Of a stretch of DNA of 8,423 nt, positions 6,601-8,423 are shown piece after piece (the first letter of the stretch is position 1; every line of letters starts with the position of its first letter). This DNA comes from Saprospiraceae bacterium. Its GTDB lineage: Bacteria > Bacteroidota > Bacteroidia > Chitinophagales > Saprospiraceae. Location: NCBI GenBank assembly GCA_947441325.1, contig CANETR010000061.1:1-8423 (forward strand), in the 5' to 3' direction. Under the pieces are notes generated by a model. That model was not told the DNA's origin. It made no database searches and worked only from the letters and a program-made list of their open reading frames with translations. The position numbers and the translations under genes were made by a program.

Positions 6601-8004
6601 ACCGCTTTGTCCTGTTGAGCTGCCAAGACTCGTTGGGTTATTATTGGGCAAACCTGCAGAAAAAGAATTCTGAACGGCATAGCCCTGAATATAGAAAGAA
6701 TCCGAGCTTGTAAAATTTGCACTATAAGTATTTCCAACATGCACCAAATTTCCACCTACAGGGTTGTCCCACCATAATAGAGCGCCAGGTGAAGTCTGAT
6801 TGACCAAAATATTGTGCGTGCCTGCACAAATCGAGGTATCGCTGGTTTGAAAACCTACAGTATCAATGATAGATACAATTGTACTGTCTCGGGCTGCACA
6901 TATTCCAATCTGAACAATTACGGATACTGTATCGGAGTTTTGGATAATTCTTACAGGATTTGTTGTGCCATCATCCCAAAGATAGCTTGCTCCCGGGTAT
7001 GTTACATTAAAAGAAACATCATTGCCACAGGAAATTGTATCGGTGGGTAGTGAAACCTGAGGTGTAGGATTGACATTGACAATCAGGCGTTGAAAATTTG
7101 TGACACAATTTGAAAATTTAGTGATTTTCCAATCGAAGAAATAACTATAAAAATTTACATTACCATAGCCGCCTGTAAAAGTTACACAATCATAAACGAG
7201 CGGATAAATGCTCGGCGTAACAGCAAAAAACATAAAAAAGGAAGTGCCGTTGATTGCATTGATAGCTAAGCTATAGCTGCCGCTTTGGACAAAAAAAGAT
7301 AAACCCAACCTGTGGGCACCTGCGCTGTTTACCGTAAAGGACTTTGTAAAAATAACATTGTTAGAACTATTGAGTAGTACAACATTAAAGGTACCCGCTG
7401 ATGCTGCATAAACAGTTACAGAATCAATTAAAATATTTTGAGAGGTACTAAATGAAATACCATAATTGTTGAATCCAAAACTTGCGCTTTGAGCTGTTGA
7501 TGCTCCGAGGCTAGATGGATTATTGTTAGGAAGTCCGGCTGAAAAAGAATTTTGAGTCGCATATCCCTGTATGTAAAAAGAGTCTGTACTTGTGAAATTT
7601 GAATTTAGGCTGTTCCCTACATTTACAATGTTTCCATTTGAGGGGCTGTCCCACCAAAAAATTACACCTGGAGATAATTGGTTGATTGATACGGTATTAT
7701 TCCCGGAACATATTAGAGTATCATTTGCAGTAAAATTACTTGGAGTTAGCACCATCAGCACCACACTATCCCTCGTTGTTCCTCCATTCGTAACATCTAC
7801 CCAATAAGTGCCACTGCTGCTCACCGTTATGGTTTGAGTTGTAGCGCCTGTACTCCACAAAAAAGTGGCACCTGAATTTCCAGCATTCAGTGTTACAGAA
7901 TTGCCCGAACAGACGGTCGTGTCATTTCCCAAATTGACAGTGGGTTGGGCATAGACTGCGCTGTAGACGAAAAGGAATAGAATGATGCTATAAATATTAT
8001 TCAT
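646..8004 (-). CDS. Giant multidomain T9SS-secreted surface protein with seven ~294-residue Ig/jelly-roll repeats, PKD and type A sorting domain
   Basis: This is a 2452-residue secreted or surface protein with no recognisable catalytic domain, probably an adhesin or glycan-binding protein. Residues 1-19 form a Sec signal peptide (hydrophobic SIILFLFVYSAVYA, predicted cut after A19; no lipobox Cys). Seven tandem units cover about 23-2075 (equivalent positions at 26, 320, 614, 908, 1201, 1494, 1788, then 2079). Three more Ig-like domains (2076-2280), a PKD domain (2281-2353; LWQFGDNSST core) and a T9SS type A sorting domain (2373-2452; PNPNYGEF, GQLLKEI, TGIYIL and terminal FKFSKI) follow. The chain is rich in Asn, Ser and Thr and poor in Lys within the repeats. 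The ATG at 8004-8002 is chosen because the signal peptide begins exactly there; no Shine-Dalgarno is visible, as is common in Bacteroidota. A terminator separates it from the dehydrogenase upstream; none is visible after its stop. The family-level call is firm; the binding function is inference. Confidence 0.92.
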   Translation of the reverse strand: MNNIYSIILFLFVYSAVYAQPTVNLGNDTTVCSGNSVTLNAGNSGATFLWSTGATTQTITVSSSGTYWVDVTNGGTTRDSVVLMVLTPSNFTANDTLICSGNNTVSINQLSPGVIFWWDSPSNGNIVNVGNSLNSNFTSTDSFYIQGYATQNSFSAGLPNNNPSSLGASTAQSASFGFNNYGISFSTSQNILIDSVTVYAASAGTFNVVLLNSSNNVIFTKSFTVNSAGAHRLGLSFFVQSGSYSLAINAINGTSFFMFFAVTPSIYPLVYDCVTFTGGYGNVNFYSYFFDWKITKFSNCVTNFQRLIVNVNPTPQVSLPTDTISCGNDVSFNVTYPGASYLWDDGTTNPVRIIQNSDTVSVIVQIGICAARDSTIVSIIDTVGFQTSDTSICAGTHNILVNQTSPGALLWWDNPVGGNLVHVGNTYSANFTSSDSFYIQGYAVQNSFSAGLPNNNPTSLGSSTGQSGSFAFNNYGLSFSTSQTILLDSVTVYTSSAGSFNVVLLNSSNAVIYTKSFTVSSAGAQRIALGYFIQPGNYSLAANNISGTSLFMFFSITPGIYPRTYDCVTMTAGYGNPNFYSFFFNWKITKFSSCVSGRKRLIVNVNPTPTVSLPADTVSCGLPVSFDVSYLGATYLWNNGTTTSTITIQNSANVSVRVQLGICSVSDSTIVSIIDTVSYSVSDTLVCTGTHNLSVNQSNQGAIFWWDSPSGENLVNVGNTYSSNFLSSDSFYIQGYAVQNSFSAGLPNNNPSSLGSSTGQSGSFAFNNYGVSFSTTQSILLDSVTVYTTSAGSFNVVLLNSSNAVIYTKSFTVTGAGAQRIALGFFIQSGNYSLAANALNGTSLFMFFSITPGVYPLNYDCLTMTSGYGNPNFYSYFFNWKITKFSSCISGRKRLIVNVNPTPSVSLPADTVSCGLPVTFDVSYPGATYLWNDGSTNPIKTIQNSDTVSVRVQLGICSARDSSIVSIIDTVSFTVPDTTVCSGNNTITVNQNSPGILLWWDSPLSGNLINTGSTYSSNFSSNDTFYIEGNSIVKSFSAGFPNNNPSNLGSSTGQNGSFAFNNYGISFSTTQKILIDSVTVYTTSAGSFNVVLLNSSNAVVYSKSFSVSSAGAQRLALSFIAESGNYSLAVNNISGTSLFLFFSISPSIYPRVFDCVTLTSGYGNPNFYNYFFDWKIKTLSCASSRKLKKVNVLQTPILNLPVDTFGCNGLLSLDANNLGASYLWSNGATTSNVQLTSTTGLDSISVIVSNGVCSDSALIRYTVVDSLTFQPFDTTICGGNLSLDIANNFGSSGLVYWWDSISSGNLLAVGNNYSIELFDSTTFYPEIRPVVKKTNEGVSGNFVLNTSIGGYYAFNGDHGNNFDVRNEIYLDSVTVYIDNSPLTSTLQIISPTGQVIFEKNVTLLPGINRLAIGQVLYPANNYRLLLKNIVGGGLIFCDAPTPFPLNYENITVRNGIPFANNYYFYNWVIRKTACPGIRKPINVNVLPTRNINWPVDTIICGGSISLDLSYPNSSYLWNDGQTTSSIIVSNIDTIWAEVSTGICVSKDTILVYLSNPPTQLNFPSDTTVCGGLLTLNVSGNAAAYAWYNQQSGGQPIAFGNQVSLNVTDSTAVFVEGLNLLRSSTTFGHQTVPINNGAYTNIGGSNYPTRGLLFDIYKTLRLDEVSVFTDGPVNSEISIKNELGFEIFRTNVNVSTAGEHVIAINYILEPGNNYSIWMENIQGSGRLYIVSNYAFPLVYNELRIKNGLPQALSNQYNSFYKWRVSTPACATSRQAVQINVPEYPQISMPADTAICNGTSLNIVSMTDVPTYNYIWSNGTTNNDITVNTSGRYSVTVTNSGCSSVKEILVQFPVNPADPQIADSSICSPSQLNLLQNPQGGLVVWTDPIGTPQYISAPYHVYLSDTAYFTVEYAARTQTRIGEQQHPDPNDISRYEGFILSNTFDVLEPTVLDSVAVYFNTAPISFDVILADNSNNIVHRRTVTLSNAGTKVFLPLDFIIMPGNNYQLYVDNIGSAKFLVDRFVSYPQSSSSGIAVLTGTAFSGVSYNYFYDWHFSYALNNCFASNNDNFTIQVTLPLQLPDSVFTCTDILLDASVPAAVSYIWNNGATTSTLLASQTGNYTVTVSDGVACSYSSTTQVQTPESIVFNDNNGVLCGNLLGTNYGSNAQFIWNSGSTSQQLTVNTPGLYSLSITTEDGCIVSDSVIVSALENPPAVNIGDVVNICDGDTLDAGFAGQGMSYLWNTGASTQSIIVTTTNTYSVTVTSATGCSGADFVYVNKVNPPLAGFSSTTSGNAVSFTNTSQGATSILWQFGDNSSTTLSNPFHLYPAQGCYLVTLIATNSCGTDTLERYLALGVDPAGCGATAAPENNDISSNIQLMPNPNYGEFSLVIGDENILLNDVKIYSIHGQLLKEITNIPIGERKINVNIQDAVTGIYILVCNSDKGSAIFKFSKI
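649..888 (-). other. T9SS type A C-terminal sorting domain (residues 2373-2452)
   Basis: The last 80 residues begin NIQLMPNPNYGEFSLVIG, continue with VKIYSIHGQLLKEI and end TGIYILVCNSDKGSAIFKFS-KI. These match the PNP-x-x-G-x-F, G-x-x-L and G-x-Y...K-F-x-K blocks of the Por secretion tail. In characterised systems this domain directs outer-membrane export and is removed by PorU when the cargo is attached to A-LPS. Confidence 0.93.
946..1164 (-). other. PKD domain (residues 2281-2353)
   Basis: PLAGFSSTTSGNAVSFTNTS leads into ILWQFGDNSST, the PKD signature (W-x-F-G-D), then SNPFHLYPAQGCYLVTLIAT (H-x-Y-x-x-x-G-x-Y-x-V-T-L). PKD domains are extracellular beta-sandwich spacers, often next to T9SS sorting domains. 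Confidence 0.88.
1168..1779 (-). other. Three single Ig-like domains after the array (residues 2076-2279)
   Basis: Three stacked domains of about 66-71 residues with cores YIWNNGATTS, FIWNSGSTS and YLWNTGAST. Each has the W-x-x-G pattern and a terminal Y-T/S-V-T/S strand typical of gliding/T9SS-associated Ig-like domains in Bacteroidota. They lack the jelly-roll insertion and probably act as a stalk between the array and the PKD domain. Confidence 0.75.
1780..2652 (-). repeat. Tandem unit 7, most diverged (residues 1785-2075)
   Basis: The final unit of 291 residues: Ig-like YIWSNG (C1794, C1840), an Ig_7-like opening SSICSPS with VVWTDP in place of WWD, VLDSVAVYFNTA, a NYQLYVDN strand and FYDWHF, closing at NNCFASNNDNFTI. 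After it the array ends and single Ig-like domains follow. Confidence 0.8.
2653..3534 (-). repeat. Tandem unit 6, diverged (residues 1491-1784)
   Basis: A 294-residue unit with Ig-like SSYLWNDG, an Ig_7-like opening (TTVCGG, WYNQQSGG in place of WWD), LRLDEVSVFTDG, FYKWRV and the closing ACATSRQAVQINV. It is close to the generic Bacteroidota form of this domain pair and has no Cys in the jelly-roll. Confidence 0.82.
3535..4413 (-). repeat. Tandem unit 5, diverged (residues 1198-1490)
   Basis: Same architecture and almost the same length (293 residues) as units 1-4 but strongly diverged. It keeps the Ig-like LWSNG, the WWD motif (1297-1299), IYLDSVTVY, the aromatic YYFYNWVI and the closing ACPGIRKPINVNV. 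The jelly-roll Cys of units 1-4 (YDCVT) is replaced by YENITV, with a different Cys at 1437. Confidence 0.83.
4414..5292 (-). repeat. Tandem unit 4 (residues 905-1197)
   Basis: The last member of the closely related N-terminal block. It keeps the NNNPS, NNYGISFST, LLNSSNAV and GYGNPNFY motifs. The junction before the jelly-roll is NSIVKSFSAGF instead of YAVQNSFSAGL, and the closing strand is CASSRKLKKVNVLQTP, already leaning towards the unit 5 style. Confidence 0.87.
5293..6174 (-). repeat. Tandem unit 3 (residues 611-904)
   Basis: A near copy of unit 2, with about 20 differences over the roughly 168 residues from VQNSFSAG to NVNPTP by eye. It carries the 63-bp stretch at 5752-5814 that is identical to unit 2. 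Its leading Ig-like domain (YLWNNGTTTSTITIQNSANV) differs from units 2 and 4, which share a TNP-x-x-x-IQNSDTV version. Confidence 0.88.
6175..7056 (-). repeat. Tandem unit 2 (residues 317-610)
   Basis: A complete unit with an Ig-like domain (C326, C369, YLWDDG), an Ig_7-like opening (SICAGTH, WWD at 411-413), an inserted jelly-roll-like module and the closing strand CVSGRKRLIVNVNPTP (C594). Its 882-bp DNA is very similar to unit 3, including a 63-bp identical run at 6634-6696. Confidence 0.88.
7057..7938 (-). repeat. Tandem unit 1 (residues 23-316)
   Basis: This is the most N-terminal 294-residue unit. Its leading Ig-like domain (LWSTG at 49-53) has one Cys (C32) and reads NGGTTRDS where units 2-4 have GICxxxDS, so the usual second Cys is missing. 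The WWD motif is at 117-119, and the jelly-roll-like module runs from about 148 to FDWKI near 294. The closing Ig_7-like strand reads CVTNFQRLIVNVNPTP. The codon-level sequence is clearly diverged from units 2-3. Confidence 0.85.
7948..8004 (-). other. Sec signal peptide of the giant surface protein
   Basis: Residues 1-19 have a short polar start (MNN), a hydrophobic core (IYSIILFLFVYSA) and a V-Y-A cleavage site before Gln20. There is no Cys after the cleavage site, so it is not a lipoprotein. The mature chain starts at QPTVNLGNDTT, directly entering the first Ig-like domain. Confidence 0.85.
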
Positions 8005-8007
8005 ATA

Positions 8008-8040
8008 CTTTATAAAACTAGTTTAAAACCAATTTAAAAC
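8008..8040 (-). repeat. Three tandem 11-bp repeats before the giant gene's start codon
   Basis: Reading on the minus strand, GTTTTAAATTG, GTTTTAAACTA and GTTTTATAAAG follow one another without gaps and end three bases before the ATG. The first six bases are shared by all three. The spacing is about one helical turn. The second and third copies include TAGTTTTA, one mismatch from the Bacteroidota -7 consensus TAnnTTTG. This may be a promoter or operator region or untranslated leader, but no function is demonstrated. Confidence 0.5.
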
Positions 8041-8044
8041 ATAC

Positions 8045-8079
8045 AAAAATAGGCATTTTTCAATTGAAAAATGCCTATT
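8045..8079 (-). terminator. Intrinsic terminator after the sugar dehydrogenase
   Basis: A perfect 32-bp palindrome at 8048-8079 folds as a 14-bp stem (AATAGGCATTTTTC on the 5' arm) with an AATT loop. On the minus strand it runs into five consecutive T. It begins about 20 bases after the dehydrogenase stop codon. On the plus strand there is no T tract and no gene to end, so it acts for the minus strand. It separates the dehydrogenase transcript from the giant gene. Confidence 0.85.
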
Positions 8080-8099
8080 CAGTACTAAATTTTGTATGA

Positions 8100-8423
8100 T
8101 CAGAGCGACCAACGTTCAATCTCAGTATTATTGAAATTTCCGTATAGGTTTTTCAGGTCTATCAGAATAGGATTTTCTTTCATAATAGAACGAAAATAAT
8201 CGGCAGAAAGCTGTTTGTATTCATCGTGAGCTACCGCTACTATAACGGCATCGTATTCATTTCCAATTTTTTCGGTTAATTTAAAACCGTATTCGTGATG
8301 AACTTCATCTGAATCAGCATGAATATCTGTAATGTCGACATTGACCATATATTCTTTCAAGGCATTTACAACATCTGCTACTTTTGAGTTGCGTATATCC
8401 GCCACATTTTCCTTGAAGGTTAC
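8100..8423 (-). CDS. Nucleotide-sugar 6-dehydrogenase (TviB/WbpA-like UDP-N-acetylhexosamine dehydrogenase), C-terminal part
   Basis: The last 107 residues of a UDP-glucose/GDP-mannose dehydrogenase family enzyme, which oxidises C6 of a UDP-sugar to a uronic acid with NAD+ in the cytosol, supplying acidic sugars for surface polysaccharide. The visible part is the C-terminal UDP-binding domain. It starts inside the conserved TFKENVADIRNSK motif (residues 2-14), which includes the Arg-Asn-Ser used for substrate binding, then VDITDIHADSDEVHHEYG, a Rossmann-like YDAVIVAVAHDEY strand, PILIDLKNLYG and the terminus ERWSL. The HEYG and TFKENxxDIRNS pattern fits UDP-GlcNAc/GalNAc dehydrogenases better than UDP-glucose dehydrogenase (Ugd), but substrate cannot be fixed from this fragment. 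The reading frame stays open to the window edge with typical family residues upstream of the GTG at 8405, so the gene continues beyond 8423 and is not a short GTG-started protein. Confidence 0.9.
   Translation of the reverse strand, partial: VTFKENVADIRNSKVADVVNALKEYMVNVDITDIHADSDEVHHEYGFKLTEKIGNEYDAVIVAVAHDEYKQLSADYFRSIMKENPILIDLKNLYGNFNNTEIERWSL

Noticed and set aside
1298..7807. Several 60-130 codon open frames on both strands inside the giant gene
   Set aside because: All overlap the 2452-codon frame, whose domain content is clear throughout. None shows recognisable domains, and those in the repeats recur only because the DNA repeats.
1780..7938. CRISPR-like or mobile-element origin for the 882-bp repeats
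   Set aside because: The repeats are contiguous, in frame and protein coding without spacers. No transposase, terminal inverted repeats or target duplications are seen.
7948..8004. Lipoprotein signal for the giant protein
   Set aside because: There is no Cys after the hydrophobic core; the cleavage site is followed by Gln-Pro-Thr.
8100..8405. A complete short protein starting at GTG 8405
   Set aside because: The six codons upstream to the window edge continue the dehydrogenase motif (VTFKEN), so the GTG is an internal valine codon.

Overview
The window comes from a member of the Bacteroidota. The evidence is a giant secreted protein ending in a type IX secretion (T9SS) type A sorting domain, stacked CHU_C/Ig_7-style Ig-like modules, AT-rich spacers, and no convincing Shine-Dalgarno sequences. 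A closer placement cannot be made from this sequence. All recognisable genes lie on the minus strand, so the reading order runs from high to low coordinates.

Layout in transcription order: (1) 8423-8100, the C-terminal end of a nucleotide-sugar (UDP-N-acetylhexosamine type) 6-dehydrogenase. (2) 8079-8045, a strong intrinsic terminator built on a perfect 32-bp palindrome. (3) 8040-8008, three tandem 11-bp repeats directly in front of the next start codon. (4) 8004-646, one uninterrupted 2452-residue gene for a cell-surface or secreted protein. It has a signal peptide, seven consecutive units of about 294 residues (882 bp), three further Ig-like domains, a PKD domain and a T9SS C-terminal sorting domain. 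(5) 612-517, a 31-codon remnant of an acyltransferase-3 family O-acyltransferase. (6) 405-1, the N-terminal half of a Wzm-type ABC-2 polysaccharide export permease.

The flanks (sugar-nucleotide dehydrogenase, O-acyltransferase remnant, polysaccharide exporter) indicate an O-antigen, capsule or exopolysaccharide locus, and the giant T9SS cargo gene sits inside it. In characterised T9SS organisms, type A cargo is trimmed by PorU and attached to anionic LPS, so a surface adhesin next to LPS/polysaccharide export genes is a plausible functional pairing. This link is inference.

The most notable structure is the repeat array. Each unit appears to be an Ig-like domain followed by an Ig_7-like domain that is split by an inserted jelly-roll-like module of roughly 150 residues. 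Units 1-4 form a recently amplified, partly homogenised block; units 2 and 3 share at least one 63-bp identical stretch exactly 882 bp apart. Units 5-7 are older and diverged. I see no evidence of a wholly new enzymatic or defence system.
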